Shown here: piece by piece, positions 16,487 to 26,320 of the stretch
Layout: each line of letters opens with the position of its first letter
How positions within the stretch are numbered: the first letter of the stretch is position 1
Source: Streptomyces rubellomurinus
GTDB lineage: Bacteria; Actinomycetota; Actinomycetes; Streptomycetales; Streptomycetaceae
Reading direction: 5' to 3'
Length of the DNA stretch: 64,000 nt
Assembly (NCBI RefSeq): GCF_000961885.1
Contig: NZ_JZKH01000032.1
Span: 20,023-84,022, forward strand
Translations under genes and position numbers: made by a program
The notes under the pieces: generated by a model
What the model saw: only the letters and a program-made list of their open reading frames with translations
Databases searched by the model: none
Told to the model about the DNA's origin: nothing

Positions 16487-17212
16487 CTAGTACCAGCTGT
16501 GGGCCTGCCAGAACGACCACGCGCCGCAGGGGCTGCCGTAGCGGTCGTTCATGTAGCCGAGGCCCCACTTGATCTGGGTCGCCGGGTTGGTGCGCCAGTC
16601 GGCACCCGCCGAGGCCATCTTCGAGCCGGGCAGCGACTGGACCAGGCCGTACGCGCCGGAGCTCTTGTTGGTGGCGGTGTAGTCCCAGCCGCTCTCGCGC
16701 TTCACGATCTGGCTGAAGCACTGGAACTGGGTGTCGTTGCCGATGATCTGCCGGGCGATGTCCTGGACCGAGCCGGGGCTGACCGAGACGGCCGGCGCGC
16801 TGTCGGTGGCGGTCATCGCCGAGCGGGCCTTGGACCGGTTGGCGGCCTCGGCCTTGCGGGCGTCGTCGGCGGCCTTGGCGTCCGCGTCGGCCTTCGCCTG
16901 CGCGTCGGCCTTCGCCTGGGCGTCCGCGGCGGCCTTCTGGCGCGCGGCCTCGTCGGCGGCCTTCTGCTCGGCGGCGGCCTTGGCGGCCGCGTCGGCGGAG
17001 GCGCGCTGGGCGGACGCCTGCTGGCCGATGTTGTCGCTGACGGTCTGCGCCTGGGTGCCAGAGGGGACTTCGGCAAGCAGGGTCGCACCGGCGACGTCGA
17101 CCGTCTGCGTCGTCTTGCCCTCGCTGCCCGAGGCCACACCCACGACGGCACCGACAGCGGTGACGGCGGTGGCGGAGGCCACAGCAACTCCCCGGACCGA
17201 GATCCGAGTCAC
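16487..17212 (-). CDS. Secreted transglycosylase-like (SLT) cell-wall protein
   Basis: A 241-residue protein. The GTG at 17212 is chosen because GGAAGGA stands seven bases upstream; an in-frame start 72 bases earlier lacks a signal-peptide-like N-terminus. Residues 1-28 form an export signal (basic TRISVR, then a VAVASATAVTAV core). Residues 65-130 are an Ala/Lys/Asp-rich helical spacer. Residues 148-241 are an SLT/lysozyme-like domain with catalytic-type glutamate E173 in VKRESGWDY and a following GAYGLVQSLPGSKMASAG. It probably cleaves peptidoglycan glycan strands during growth or germination. Its upstream region lacks the c-di-AMP riboswitch core seen in some streptomycete wall hydrolase genes. 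Confidence 0.88.
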   Translation of the reverse strand: MTRISVRGVAVASATAVTAVGAVVGVASGSEGKTTQTVDVAGATLLAEVPSGTQAQTVSDNIGQQASAQRASADAAAKAAAEQKAADEAARQKAAADAQAKADAQAKADADAKAADDARKAEAANRSKARSAMTATDSAPAVSVSPGSVQDIARQIIGNDTQFQCFSQIVKRESGWDYTATNKSSGAYGLVQSLPGSKMASAGADWRTNPATQIKWGLGYMNDRYGSPCGAWSFWQAHSWY

Positions 17213-17543
17213 ATGGTTTCCTTCCAGCGTCGCCCACGCGTGACCGTGCGGGCGCAAGTTGCCCCTTGGCACGGACCTCCGCACGGTGCTCTGGTCACGG
17301 GAGGTGCTGGCCCGGCGTCCGGCCGAGGTGAGGCGACCGGGCGTTGAGATCGGGCGGCGTACGGCTCATCGGTCTTCAATTGTGCGTCCACCGACCGGAG
17401 TTGGCGGACCTTCCGGGACCGGACTTCCGGGCTCCGGAAGCCCTGTCGCGCCGTACGCGGGGCCTGACAGAACCCTCACCATGCCGCAAGGGGCACGGTC
17501 GACGCAATTCCCGCCCGCGTGGCGCACGTCACACCCAAGGGTG
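17213..17543. other. Upstream region of the transglycosylase gene
   Basis: About 330 bases that should hold the minus-strand promoter and leader of the transglycosylase gene. I searched the minus strand for the conserved c-di-AMP (ydaO) riboswitch core and did not find it. No other feature supported. Confidence 0.45.
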
Positions 17544-17582
17544 AAAAGCGGCGGGGCCCGCTCCGTCAGGAACGGGCCCCGC
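17544..17582 (-). terminator. Hairpin terminator after phoH
   Basis: A perfect 10-bp stem (17551-17560 with 17573-17582) with a 12-base loop, followed on the minus strand by CGCTTTTCAC. Confidence 0.85.
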
Positions 17583-17629
17583 TACGGCAGTTGACCGTAT
17601 TGTCCTACTATGCCCCGGTCAGAGGCGGA

Positions 17630-18964
17630 TCACGGGTGGATGTCCTCCAGCATCTCCGTGACCAGCGCCGCGATCGGCGAACGCTCGGACCGGGTGAGGG
17701 TGATGTGGGCGAACAGTGGATGCCCCTTCAGCTTCTCCACCACCGCCACCACCCCGTCGTACCGGCCCACCCGGAGGTTGTCCCGCTGCGCGACGTCGTG
17801 GGTGAGCACCACCCGCGAGCCCTGCCCGATCCGGGACAGCACCGTCAGCAGGACGTTGCGCTCCAGCGACTGGGCCTCGTCCACGATCACGAAGGCGTCG
17901 TGCAGCGAGCGCCCCCGGATGTGGGTCAGCGGCAGCACCTCCAGCATCCCCCGGGAGATGACCTCCTCGATCACGTCCGGGGTGGTGACGGCGGAGAGCG
18001 TGTCGAAGACCGCCTGGGCCCAGGGGCCCATCTTGTCCGCCTCGCTGCCCGGAAGGTAGCCGAGCTCCTGCCCGCCGACCGCGTACAGCGGCCGGAAGAC
18101 CATCACCTTGCGATGCTGCCCCCGCTCCAGCACCGCTTCCAGCCCCGCGCACAGCGCCAGCGCGGACTTGCCCGTGCCGGCCCGGCCGCCCATCGAGACG
18201 ATGCCGACCTCCGGGTCCAGCAGGAGGTCCAGCGCGACCCGCTGCTCGGCGCTGCGCCCGCGCAGGCCGAACGCCTCCCGCTCGCCGCGGACCAGCCGCA
18301 CCCGCCCGTCGCCGGTGACCCGGCCGAGCGCCCGGCCGCGCTCCGAGGTGAGCACCAGGCCGGTGTGGACGGGGAGTTCGGCGGCGCCGTCGACGTCCAC
18401 CGGGACGTCGTGGCCGCCCGCGAACAGCGCGTCCACCTGGTCGGCCGGGACGTGCAGCTCGGTCATGCCCGTCCAGCCGGACGTGATCGCCAGCTCGGCC
18501 CGGTACTCCTCGGCGAGCAGGCCGACCGAACTGGCCTTGATCCGCAGCGGGAGGTCCTTGGACACGACGGTGACGTCGTAGCCCTCGGCCTGCAGGTTGC
18601 GGGCGACCGCCAGGATCCGGGTGTCCGCCTCGCTGGCGCCGGACCGGTAGCCGGCCGGCAGTATCGACAGGTCGGAGTGGTTGAGCTCGACCCGGATCGT
18701 GCCGCCCAGCTCGCCGACCGGGATCGGCTCGTCGAGCCGGCCGTACCGGATGCGGTAGTCGTCGAGCAGGCGGAGCGCCTGACGGGCGAAGTAGCCCAGC
18801 TCCGGGTGGTGCCGTTTGGCCTCCAGCTCGGTGACGACCACCACCGGGAGGACGACCTCGTGCTCCTCGAAGCGGGTCATGGCGAGCGGGTCCGCCAGGA
18901 GCACGCTGGTGTCGAGAACGTACGTGCGCCGGTCTGGTGTCCGGCGGCTCTTGGAACTGACCAC
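17630..18964 (-). CDS. phoH: PIN-PhoH fusion protein (PhoH2-type ATPase/RNase)
   Basis: A 444-residue protein starting with GTG after GGAGG. Residues about 14-150 are a PIN nuclease domain (D18 in [13 protein letters not shown]47 in [16 protein letters not shown]114 in ASEADTRIL). Residues about 235-440 are a PhoH ATPase with Walker [10 protein letters not shown] (259-267) and Walker B VIVDEAQS. Mycobacterial PhoH2 of the same layout is an RNA helicase and RNase, sometimes with an upstream antitoxin gene. No such small antitoxin gene is adjacent here; the upstream neighbour is the prenyltransferase, 244 bases away. Catalytic residues look intact. Confidence 0.93.
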   Translation of the reverse strand: MVSSKSRRTPDRRTYVLDTSVLLADPLAMTRFEEHEVVLPVVVVTELEAKRHHPELGYFARQALRLLDDYRIRYGRLDEPIPVGELGGTIRVELNHSDLSILPAGYRSGASEADTRILAVARNLQAEGYDVTVVSKDLPLRIKASSVGLLAEEYRAELAITSGWTGMTELHVPADQVDALFAGGHDVPVDVDGAAELPVHTGLVLTSERGRALGRVTGDGRVRLVRGEREAFGLRGRSAEQRVALDLLLDPEVGIVSMGGRAGTGKSALALCAGLEAVLERGQHRKVMVFRPLYAVGGQELGYLPGSEADKMGPWAQAVFDTLSAVTTPDVIEEVISRGMLEVLPLTHIRGRSLHDAFVIVDEAQSLERNVLLTVLSRIGQGSRVVLTHDVAQRDNLRVGRYDGVVAVVEKLKGHPLFAHITLTRSERSPIAALVTEMLEDIHP

Positions 18965-19208
18965 TAGGCCTCCAGAGCGGATGACCCTGCGTCATCCGCG
19001 GCATGCCGGCCCCCGCTGCCCCGGTGGCCTCGGGGCCGGACTGACTGGAGTATTCCCAGGCGAGCGGCGGTGCATTCGCGCCCCCGGCGAACTGACGGAT
19101 CATTGCCGGTGAACGTTTGGCCTCGCGCGGGGCCCGGGTACGCCAGCCCTACGGCGGTCACTTCACCGTGGGACGGCATGGGGGCCCAGACCCCAGGGAG
19201 CCGCGGGA

Positions 19209-20003
19209 CTAGAGGCCCAGTCGGCGGTGCCGCTGCTCGTACGCCCGCAGCGCGCGCAGGAAGTCGACCTTCCGGAAGGCCGGCCAGTACGCCTCGCAGA
19301 AGTAGAACTCGCTGTGCGCGCTCTGCCAGAGCAGGAAGCCGGACAGCCGCTGCTCGCCCGAGGTGCGGATGATGAGGTCCGGGTCGGGCTGGTTGCGGGT
19401 GTAGAGGTGCTCCGCGATGTGCTCGACGGTCAGGACCTCGGCCAGCTCCTCGATCGAGGTGCCGCGCCCGGCCTGCTCCTGGAGCAGCGAGCGGACGGCG
19501 TCGGCGATCTCGTGCCGGCCGCCGTAGCCGACCGCGACGTTGACCGTGATGCCCTCGATGTCGGCGGTCCGCTCGGCGGCGCTCTTGAGCACGCCGGCGG
19601 TGTGCTCGGGCAGCAGGTCCAGCGCGCCGACCGGGTTGACCCGCCAGCGGCGGGCGGCGGCCAGGCCGGCCACGGCCTCCTCGATGATGCCGAGCAGCGG
19701 GACCAGCTCCTCGGCCGGGCGGTCCAGGTTGTCGGTGGAGAGCATCCACAGGGTGACGACCTTGACGTGCGTCTCGTCGCACCAGCCGAGGAACTCGCTG
19801 ATCTTGTCGGCGCCGCGCTGGTGGCCGTACGCGGTGGAACCGCCGGTGGCCTTGGCCCAGCGGCGGTTGCCGTCCAGGATCACGCCGATGTGGTGCGGGG
19901 TGCGTGCGAGGTGGACCTCGACCCGGCGGCCGTAGAGGCCGTACATCCCGCCCAGCAGGGTGCGCAGCCCCGGCGTCCGTTCGGCCACATCGCGCAGACC
20001 CAT
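19209..20003 (-). CDS. uppS: Isoprenyl transferase (cis-prenyltransferase, UppS type)
   Basis: A 264-residue cytoplasmic enzyme condensing isopentenyl diphosphate units into long or medium Z-polyprenyl diphosphates for cell-wall lipid carriers. The catalytic aspartate is D44 in GVILDGNRRWAK. The other family motifs are present: LWMLSTDNLDRP, NVAVGYGGRHEI and DLIIRTSGEQRLSGFLLWQ. Length is normal. Actinomycetes usually have two such enzymes, and I cannot tell from sequence whether this one makes decaprenyl, undecaprenyl or a shorter product. It is upstream of phoH on the same strand and divergent from the chitinase. Confidence 0.93.
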   Translation of the reverse strand: MGLRDVAERTPGLRTLLGGMYGLYGRRVEVHLARTPHHIGVILDGNRRWAKATGGSTAYGHQRGADKISEFLGWCDETHVKVVTLWMLSTDNLDRPAEELVPLLGIIEEAVAGLAAARRWRVNPVGALDLLPEHTAGVLKSAAERTADIEGITVNVAVGYGGRHEIADAVRSLLQEQAGRGTSIEELAEVLTVEHIAEHLYTRNQPDPDLIIRTSGEQRLSGFLLWQSAHSEFYFCEAYWPAFRKVDFLRALRAYEQRHRRLGL

Positions 20004-20204
20004 GGTTCCCGGCCCCTCTTTTTCCTCGTTCAGCTGGTGCTTCTCAGCCCCCGGCGCAGCCTACTCCGGCGCGCAGGCGGGCGGTAAAGCCGCAGGTAGC
20101 GGTCTGGTCACGGTCCTGTACGGAGTCTGTCCCGGCGGCGTGTCGGCCGCCTGCGGGGGAAAGGCGCCGGCCGGCCGCCGTGGCGCGGACACGGAACGGT
20201 CTCC

Positions 20205-20220
20205 GATTCCTTAAGGAATC
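20205..20220. promoter_or_regulatory. 16-bp perfect palindrome
   Basis: GATTCCTTAAGGAATC is fully symmetric and AT-rich within GC-rich flanks. It lies between the divergent uppS and chitinase genes, 35 bases upstream of the DasR-like site. Likely an operator for an unidentified dimeric regulator. Confidence 0.6.
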
Positions 20221-20241
20221 CGTAAGCAGGCCGTCCGATGC

Positions 20242-20268
20242 TTGACGGCCGCTATTGGTCTAGTCCAG
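20242..20268 (+). promoter_or_regulatory. DasR-responsive element (dre-like) at chitinase promoter
   Basis: TGGTCTAGTCCA (20256-20267) matches the DasR core TGGTCTAGACCA at 11 of 12 positions. TTGACG at 20242-20247 may be the -35 box, placing the site on the core promoter. DasR represses chitin and N-acetylglucosamine genes in Streptomyces, so the context fits. Confidence 0.75.
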
Positions 20269-20393
20269 CTTGTCACCCAGGACGCAGCGGGTACCGCTCG
20301 CCCCCCATGTCTCGCACCGGACCTCCCCTCCCCCACACGCGGCCGCCGCGCCCCCCACCGCGGCGGCCGCTCCTCCCCCAGGAGCGTCGCACC

Positions 20394-22007
20394 ATGGCCC
20401 GTACGCCGAACCAGCCCGCCCACAAGCGCCGGCGCAGCCCCCTCCCGGCCGTCGCGGCCGGCGCCACCGCCCTCGCCCTGGCCGGCGGCGGCCTGGCCCT
20501 GTTCGCCGGCGGCGCCAGCGCGGCGGCCGGGAACCTGGTCGCCAACGGCGGCTTCGAGAACGGGCTGGGCGGCTGGAGCTGTACCGGCGCCGCGAGCGCC
20601 GTCTCCTCGCCGACGCACTCCGGCGCCGGCGCGCTGCAGGCCACCCCGGGCGCGGGCGACACCGCCGAGTGCGCCCAGACCATCAGCGTGCTGCCCAACA
20701 CCAGCTACACGCTGAGCGCCTGGGTCCAGGGACCGTACGTCTACCTCGGCGCGCGCGGCACCGGCGGCACCGACCCGTCGACCTGGTCGAACCAGAACAG
20801 CTGGAACCAGCTGTCCACCACCTTCACCACCGGGGCGAGCGCCACCAGCGTCACCGTCTACCTGCACGGCTGGTACGGGCAGAGCGCCTACCTGGCCGAC
20901 GACGTCGCGCTGGCCGGCCCCGGCGGCACGTCGACGCCCTCGCCGACCGCCACCCCCACCCAGACGCCGACCGCCTCGCCGACCGCCACCGCCACGCCGA
21001 CCCGGACCGCGACCCCCACCCCCACGGCGACGCCCACCCAGACCGCGACCCCCACCCCCACGGCGACGCCCACGGCCACCCCGACCGCCACCACCCCGCC
21101 GGCCACCGGCCTGCCCGCGCACGCCGTCACCGGCTACTGGCAGAACTTCGACAACGGCTCGACCCCGCAGCGCCTCGCCGACGTCCAGAGCGCGTACGAC
21201 ATCATCGCGGTCTCCTTCGCCGACGCCGTGCCGACCCGGACCGGCGCGATCAGCTTCACCCTCGACCCGGGCCTGTCCAAGGCGCTCGGCGGCTACACCG
21301 ACGCGCAGTTCCGCGCCGACATCAAGGCCAAGCAGGCGGCCGGCAAGAAGGTGATCCTCTCGATCGGCGGCCAGAACGGCGCGATCACCGTGGGCGACGC
21401 GACGGCCGGGGCGAACTTCGCCGACAGCGCATACGCGATCATCAAGGACTACGGCTTCGACGGCATCGACGTCGACCTGGAGAACGGCGTCCAGGCCGGC
21501 CCGCTCGGCGACGCGCTGCACGCCCTGCAGGCCAAGGTCGGCCCCGGCTTCGTGCTGACCATGGCGCCCGAGACGATCGGGATGTACAGCACCGCCGGCG
21601 CGTACTTCCAACTGGCGCTGAACACCAAGGACATCCTGACCGTCGTCAACACCCAGTTCTACAACTCGGGCGGCATGAACGGCTGCGACGGCAAGGTCTA
21701 CAACCAGGGCACCGTCGACTTCATCACCTCGCAGGTCTGCACCCACATCCAGGGCGGCCTGCGGCCCGACCAGGTCGGCATCGGCGTCCCGGCCTCCGCC
21801 AAGGCGGCCGGCGGCGGCTACGTCGACCCGTCCGTGGTGAACAACGCGCTGAACTGCCTGGCCACCGGCGCCAACTGCGGCAGCTTCGTGCCGCCGGCCA
21901 AGTGGCCGACCATCCGCGGCGCGATGACCTGGTCGACCAACTGGGACGCCAACAACGGCAACGCGTTCTCGAACGCGGTCGGCCCGTTCGTGCACAAGAT
22001 GCCGTAG
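20394..22007 (+). CDS. Secreted GH18 chitinase with N-terminal carbohydrate-binding module
   Basis: A 537-residue exported enzyme. The ATG at 20394 follows AGGAG and begins a signal peptide (KRRR, then an Ala/Leu core ending GGASAAAG). Residues about 45-175 are a carbohydrate-binding beta-sandwich (NLVANGGFENGLGGW ... LADDVALAGPGG). A Thr/Pro linker follows. The rest is a GH18 barrel with the catalytic signature DGIDVDLE (356-363), acid E363. It hydrolyses chitin outside the cell. The barrel resembles the ChiD-like bacterial GH18 group with YWQNFDNG at its start. A dre-like DasR site upstream predicts induction by N-acetylglucosamine signals. A hairpin terminator follows. Confidence 0.95.
   Translation: MARTPNQPAHKRRRSPLPAVAAGATALALAGGGLALFAGGASAAAGNLVANGGFENGLGGWSCTGAASAVSSPTHSGAGALQATPGAGDTAECAQTISVLPNTSYTLSAWVQGPYVYLGARGTGGTDPSTWSNQNSWNQLSTTFTTGASATSVTVYLHGWYGQSAYLADDVALAGPGGTSTPSPTATPTQTPTASPTATATPTRTATPTPTATPTQTATPTPTATPTATPTATTPPATGLPAHAVTGYWQNFDNGSTPQRLADVQSAYDIIAVSFADAVPTRTGAISFTLDPGLSKALGGYTDAQFRADIKAKQAAGKKVILSIGGQNGAITVGDATAGANFADSAYAIIKDYGFDGIDVDLENGVQAGPLGDALHALQAKVGPGFVLTMAPETIGMYSTAGAYFQLALNTKDILTVVNTQFYNSGGMNGCDGKVYNQGTVDFITSQVCTHIQGGLRPDQVGIGVPASAKAAGGGYVDPSVVNNALNCLATGANCGSFVPPAKWPTIRGAMTWSTNWDANNGNAFSNAVGPFVHKMP
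21005..21073 (+). repeat. 36-bp tandem repeat in the chitinase Thr/Pro linker
   Basis: The 33-base stretch 21005-21037 recurs exactly at 21041-21073 (period 36, 12 codons). It encodes part of the TPTATPT-type linker, so copy number could change linker length without frameshift. Confidence 0.85.
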
Positions 22008-22083
22008 TGCCGGACAGCCCCTGAGGACCCAACCCCCTCCGGCGTGCCGCTCCTTGAGGGTGGGGCCCGCGCGCCGGCGGCCG

Positions 22084-22117
22084 GGCCCGCCGTACCCACC
22101 CGGTACGGCGGGCCTTT
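22084..22117 (+). terminator. Hairpin terminator after chitinase
   Basis: A perfect 13-bp stem (22084-22096 with 22102-22114), 5-base loop, followed by TTT. Confidence 0.9.
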
Positions 22118-22141
22118 CCGCGTCCTCCCGCCGGGCGGCGC

Positions 22142-22864
22142 TCAGCGCCCCAGCACGGCGGCCAGCGCGCCGAGCAGCAGGAACGGGCCCACCGCGAGGT
22201 CCAGTCCGCGCACCGGGCGGCGGCGGGCCAGCGCCGCGACGGCCCGCACGACGCCCCAGAGGCCGGCCAGCAGCACCGCGGCGCACAGCCCGCCGAGCAC
22301 CGTCCGCCAGCCGTACCAGCCGAGCAGCCCGCCCAGGGCGAGCCCGAGCGGGGAGTCGCCGGGGCCCAACGCGCCCAGCCAGACGGCCAGTTCGAGCACG
22401 CCCCCGACCGCGAGGGCGGCCAGCAGGCAGCGCAGCAGCGTCGCCCCGGGCTGCTGGGCGGACAGCGCGGCGGGCACCAGCAGGCCGGCCGTCCCGCCGA
22501 GCAGCGGCGTGGTCAGCCGGTACGGCAGCCGGCGCACCCGGGCGTCGACGAAGCCGAGCACCACCCCGAGCGCCGCGGCCCAGGCCAGCGCCGGGGTCAC
22601 CACCAGCAGCCCGTCCGCCGCGTACGCCACGGCGACGGCGACGGCCACCGTGACCGGCTCCACCGTCCAGGGGCCGGCGCCCAGCCGCTCCCGGCAGCCC
22701 GGGCAGCGCCCGGTCGGCGGCAGCAGGCGCACCGGGCGCCCGCACGACGGGCAGGCCTCGCACCAGGGCTCGCCCTCCGGCACCGCGAACCGGGCGATCA
22801 GCCCGCGCAGCGGCACGGCCGCCAGGAGACCGACCAGCACCGCCGCGACCACGACCGGGACCAC
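22142..22864 (-). CDS. Prepilin peptidase, A24 aspartic protease family
   Basis: About 240 residues when started at the GTG at 22864, which follows an AGGAGGGGG stretch; the frame is open 40 codons further upstream but that part lacks membrane character. A zinc-ribbon-like region with paired cysteines (WCEACPSCG ... RCPGC) follows the first membrane helix. The two catalytic aspartates are in GFVDARVRRLPYRLT and GPGDSPLG. At least seven hydrophobic segments are visible. Such enzymes cleave and N-methylate class III signal peptides of type IV or Flp/Tad pilins. No pilin genes are in the window. Confidence 0.87.
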   Translation of the reverse strand: MVPVVVAAVLVGLLAAVPLRGLIARFAVPEGEPWCEACPSCGRPVRLLPPTGRCPGCRERLGAGPWTVEPVTVAVAVAVAYAADGLLVVTPALAWAAALGVVLGFVDARVRRLPYRLTTPLLGGTAGLLVPAALSAQQPGATLLRCLLAALAVGGVLELAVWLGALGPGDSPLGLALGGLLGWYGWRTVLGGLCAAVLLAGLWGVVRAVAALARRRPVRGLDLAVGPFLLLGALAAVLGR

Positions 22865-23110
22865 CGGCGCACCCCCTCCTCGTCCGACACCGGCCACATC
22901 CTCCCGCGTGCGGCGGTGTGCCGTCCGTCTCGTTCCACCCGGCCGCGCGCCGCCACCCCTCGTGTACGGGGGCAATCCGGACATGGGACTGCCGGTTCGG
23001 AAGGCCCCCCGCCACCCCGGCCTGCCGATCCAAGGGAGCCTCCCGGGCCCCGGGAAGCACCCCCGCGGAGCCCCGCCGAAGGGCCCGCCGTACCCCTAAA
23101 GTAGGCAGGC

Positions 23111-24325
23111 ATGCAGGTCATCCAATCCAGCAAGCTCGCCAACGTCTGCTACGACATCCGCGGCCCGGTGCTCGACGAGGCGATGCGGCTGGAGGACCAG
23201 GGCCACCGCATCCTCAAGCTCAACACCGGCAACCCGGCCACCTTCGGGTTCGAGGCGCCGCCGGAGATCCTCCAGGACATCCTGCGCAACCTCGCCACCG
23301 CGCACGGCTACGGCGACTCCAAGGGCCTGCTCTCGGCGCGCCGCGCCGTCGTCATGCACTACGAGGACCGCGGCCTGCACGGCCTCTCCGTCGACGACGT
23401 CTTCCTGGGCAACGGCGTCTCCGAACTGATCCAGTTGGCCATGACCGCGCTGCTGGACGACGGCGACGAGGTGCTCGTCCCCGCGCCGGACTACCCGCTG
23501 TGGACGGCCTCGGTCTCGCTGGCCGGCGGCACCGCCGTGCACTACCGCTGCGACGAGCAGTCCGAGTGGTACCCGGACCTCGCCGACATCGAGGCCAAGG
23601 TCACCGACCGCACCCGCGCCATCGTGGTGATCAACCCGAACAACCCGACCGGCGCGGTCTACCCGCGCGAGGTGCTGGAGGGCATCGTCGAGATCGCCCG
23701 CCGGCACCAGCTGGTGGTCTACGCGGACGAGATCTACGACAAGATCCTCTACGACGACGTCGAGCACGTCCCGCTGGCCACCCTGGCACCGGACCTCTTC
23801 TGCGTCACCTTCAACGGCCTGTCCAAGGCGTACCGGGTCGCGGGCTTCCGCTCCGGCTGGATGGTGCTCTCCGGCGACCGGTCCCGGGCCCGCAGCTACA
23901 TCGAGGGCCTGACCGTGCTCGCCTCGATGCGGCTGTGCGCCAACATGCCGGCCCAGCACGCGGTGGCCGCCGCGCTCGGCGGCCGGCAGTCGATCAAGGA
24001 CCTGGTCCTGCCCGGCGGCCGGCTACTGGCCTCGCGCGACGCCGCGTACGAGCTGCTGAACCAGATCCCGGGCGTCAGCTGCGTCAAGCCGAAGGGCGCG
24101 CTGTACGCGTTCCCCCGGCTGGATCCGAAGGTCCACAAGATCAAGGACGACGCCCGGATGGTGCTCGACCTGCTGCGCTCCCAGCGCATCCTGCTGGTCC
24201 AGGGCACCGGCTTCAACTGGCCCGAGCCGGACCACTTCCGGCTGGTCACGCTGCCCCGGGCGGAGGAGATCACCGAGGCGGTGACCCGGATCGGCGACTT
24301 CCTCGGCGGCTACACCCAGCCGTAG
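23111..24325 (+). CDS. Alanine-type PLP aminotransferase (AlaA-like)
   Basis: A 404-residue fold-type I aminotransferase. The PLP lysine is K239 in FNGLSKAYRVAGFRSGW. Other family residues are NPNNPTGAVYPREVLE, YADEIYDKILYDD and the C-terminal HFRLVTLP arginine. The N-terminus QSSKLANVCYDIRGPVLDEA is typical of AlaA/Alt enzymes, which interconvert alanine plus 2-oxoglutarate with pyruvate plus glutamate. AGGCAGG stands directly before the ATG, so the leader is short. Close relatives include aspartate and valine-pyruvate transaminases; alanine is the best guess. Confidence 0.9.
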   Translation: MQVIQSSKLANVCYDIRGPVLDEAMRLEDQGHRILKLNTGNPATFGFEAPPEILQDILRNLATAHGYGDSKGLLSARRAVVMHYEDRGLHGLSVDDVFLGNGVSELIQLAMTALLDDGDEVLVPAPDYPLWTASVSLAGGTAVHYRCDEQSEWYPDLADIEAKVTDRTRAIVVINPNNPTGAVYPREVLEGIVEIARRHQLVVYADEIYDKILYDDVEHVPLATLAPDLFCVTFNGLSKAYRVAGFRSGWMVLSGDRSRARSYIEGLTVLASMRLCANMPAQHAVAAALGGRQSIKDLVLPGGRLLASRDAAYELLNQIPGVSCVKPKGALYAFPRLDPKVHKIKDDARMVLDLLRSQRILLVQGTGFNWPEPDHFRLVTLPRAEEITEAVTRIGDFLGGYTQP

Positions 24326-24346
24326 GAAGTAAAAGGGGAAAGCACT

Positions 24347-24456
24347 ACGGCCGGAGTCCCGGCCCGGGCGGTCTCCTTGGTCGGGGAAAGACCGTCCGGC
24401 GGAACTCCGGCCGTCCTGTCGCTCGGCGGGCGCGCGGTTCGTGCCGCGCGCCCGCC
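24347..24456. terminator. Two hairpins between convergent aminotransferase and pckG
   Basis: First hairpin: 11-bp outer stem (24347-24357 with 24404-24414) plus an inner stem (24366-24374 with 24389-24397). Second: a perfect 13-bp stem (24425-24437 with 24444-24456) with a 6-base loop. The first serves the + strand gene and the second the minus-strand gene. Confidence 0.8.
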
Positions 24457-24478
24457 TCCGCTCGGCCGAGGCTCAGGC

Positions 24479-26320
24479 TCAGCCGAGGCGCGCGACCAGG
24501 TTCCGGTACTCGTCCCACAGCTCCTTCGGCGTGTGCTCGCCGAACAGCTCCAGGTGGGCCGGCACGAGCGCGGCCTCCTGGCGCCAGATGTCGGCGTCCA
24601 CGGTGAAGAGCAGGTCGAGGTCCTCCTCGGACAGCTTCAGGTCGCCGAGGTCGAAGCCCTCGACGGTCGGCAGCACGCCGATCGGGGTCTCGACGCCCTC
24701 GCCGGTGCCCTCCAGGCGCTCGACGATCCACTTGAGCACGCGGCTGTTCTCGCCGTAGCCGGGCCAGACGAACTTGCCCTCGGCGTTCTTGCGGAACCAG
24801 TTGACGTAGTAGATCTTCGGCAGCTTGGCGGCGTCCGCCTGGGCGCCGACCTTCAGCCAGTGGGCGAAGTAGTCGCCCATGTTGTAGCCGCAGAACGGCA
24901 GCATCGCGAACGGGTCGCGGCGCAGCTCGCCCACGGTGCCCTCGGCGGCGGCGGTCTTCTCGGAGGCGATGTTGGCGCCGAGGAAGACGCCGTGCTGCCA
25001 GTCGAAGGACTCGGTCACCAGCGGGACGGCGGTGGCGCGGCGGCCGCCGAACAGGATCGCCGAGATCGGCACGCCCGCCGGGTCCTCCCACTCCGGGGCG
25101 ATGGTCGGGCACTGCGCGGCCGGGACGGCGAAGCGGGCGTTCGGGTGGGCGGCCGGGGTGCCGGACTCCGGGGTCCAGTCGTTGCCGCGCCAGTCGGTGA
25201 GGTGCGCCGGGGGCTCCTCGGTCAGGCCCTCCCACCACACGTCGCCGTCGTCGGTGAGGGCGACGTTGGTGAAGACGGTGTTGCCCCAGAGGGTGTCGAT
25301 GGCGTTGGCGTTGGTGTCCACGCCGGTGCCGGGGGCGACGCCGAAGAAGCCGGCCTCGGGGTTGATGGCGTACAGGCGGCCGTCCGCGCCGAAGCGCATC
25401 CAGGCGATGTCGTCGCCGATCGTCTCGACCTTCCAGCCCGGAACGGTGGGCTGGAGCATGGCGAGGTTGGTCTTGCCGCAGGCCGAGGGGAAGGCGGCCG
25501 CGACGTACTTCGGCTGCGACTCGCCCGAGGGGCCGGCCGGCGGGGTGAGCTTCAGGATCAGCATGTGCTCGGCCAGCCAGCCCTCGTCGCGGGCCATGGT
25601 CGAGGCGATGCGCAGCGCGTAGCACTTCTTGCCGAGCAGGGCGTTGCCGCCGTAGCCGGAGCCGAAGGACCAGATCTCACGGGTCTCCGGGAAGTGCGAG
25701 ATGTACTTGGTGGTGTTGCACGGCCACGGCACGTCCGCCTGGCCCTCGGCGAGCGGGGCGCCGACGGTGTGCACGGCCTTGACGAAGTCGCCGTCCTCGC
25801 CGAGCTGGTCCAGCACGGCCTGGCCCATGCGGGTCATCACGCGCATGGAGACGGCGACGTAGGCGGAGTCGGTGATCTCGACGCCGTACGCGGCCAGCGG
25901 GGAGCCGACCGGGCCCATCGAGAAGGGCACGACGTACATGGTGCGGCCCTTCATGGCGCCGCGGAACAGGCCCTCGGTGCCCTGGAAGAGCTCCCGCATC
26001 TCGGCGGGGGCCTTCCAGTTGTTGGTGGGGCCGGCGTCCTTCTCCTGCTCGGAGCAGATGAACGTGCGGTCCTCCACGCGCGCCACGTCCGTCGGGTCCG
26101 AGGCGGCGTAGTAGGAGTTGGGGCGCTTCTCCTCGTTGAGCTTCTTGAAGGTGCCCTGAGCGACCAGCAGGTCCGCGAGGCGCTGGTACTCCTCGTCGGA
26201 GCCGTCGCACCACTCGATGCGGTCCGGCTGGGTCAGCTCGGCGATCTCGCTCACCCAAGCGAGCAGCTGCTTGTGGCGGGTGGGCGCGGATGCGCTGAGA
26301 GCAGAGATCTCGTACGACAC
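24479..26320 (-). CDS. pckG: Phosphoenolpyruvate carboxykinase (GTP)
   Basis: A 613-residue cytoplasmic enzyme, normal length for the GTP-dependent family, starting with GTG. It converts oxaloacetate and GTP to PEP, CO2 and GDP at the start of gluconeogenesis. The signature [13 protein letters not shown] (P-loop with the reactive cysteine), the substrate-binding [21 protein letters not shown], the metal-site [11 protein letters not shown], and the guanine-binding [15 protein letters not shown] are all present. It converges with the aminotransferase, and the upstream 276 bases are unusually AT-rich and presumably carry its promoter. Confidence 0.97.
   Translation of the reverse strand: MSYEISALSASAPTRHKQLLAWVSEIAELTQPDRIEWCDGSDEEYQRLADLLVAQGTFKKLNEEKRPNSYYAASDPTDVARVEDRTFICSEQEKDAGPTNNWKAPAEMRELFQGTEGLFRGAMKGRTMYVVPFSMGPVGSPLAAYGVEITDSAYVAVSMRVMTRMGQAVLDQLGEDGDFVKAVHTVGAPLAEGQADVPWPCNTTKYISHFPETREIWSFGSGYGGNALLGKKCYALRIASTMARDEGWLAEHMLILKLTPPAGPSGESQPKYVAAAFPSACGKTNLAMLQPTVPGWKVETIGDDIAWMRFGADGRLYAINPEAGFFGVAPGTGVDTNANAIDTLWGNTVFTNVALTDDGDVWWEGLTEEPPAHLTDWRGNDWTPESGTPAAHPNARFAVPAAQCPTIAPEWEDPAGVPISAILFGGRRATAVPLVTESFDWQHGVFLGANIASEKTAAAEGTVGELRRDPFAMLPFCGYNMGDYFAHWLKVGAQADAAKLPKIYYVNWFRKNAEGKFVWPGYGENSRVLKWIVERLEGTGEGVETPIGVLPTVEGFDLGDLKLSEEDLDLLFTVDADIWRQEAALVPAHLELFGEHTPKELWDEYRNLVARLG

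Noticed and set aside
17213..17543. Possible c-di-AMP riboswitch upstream of the transglycosylase gene
   Set aside because: Such switches precede some streptomycete wall hydrolase genes, but the conserved core was not found on the minus strand.
20938..21110. Regular repeats that might suggest a CRISPR array
   Set aside because: They are in-frame Thr/Pro codon repeats of the chitinase linker with no unique spacers.
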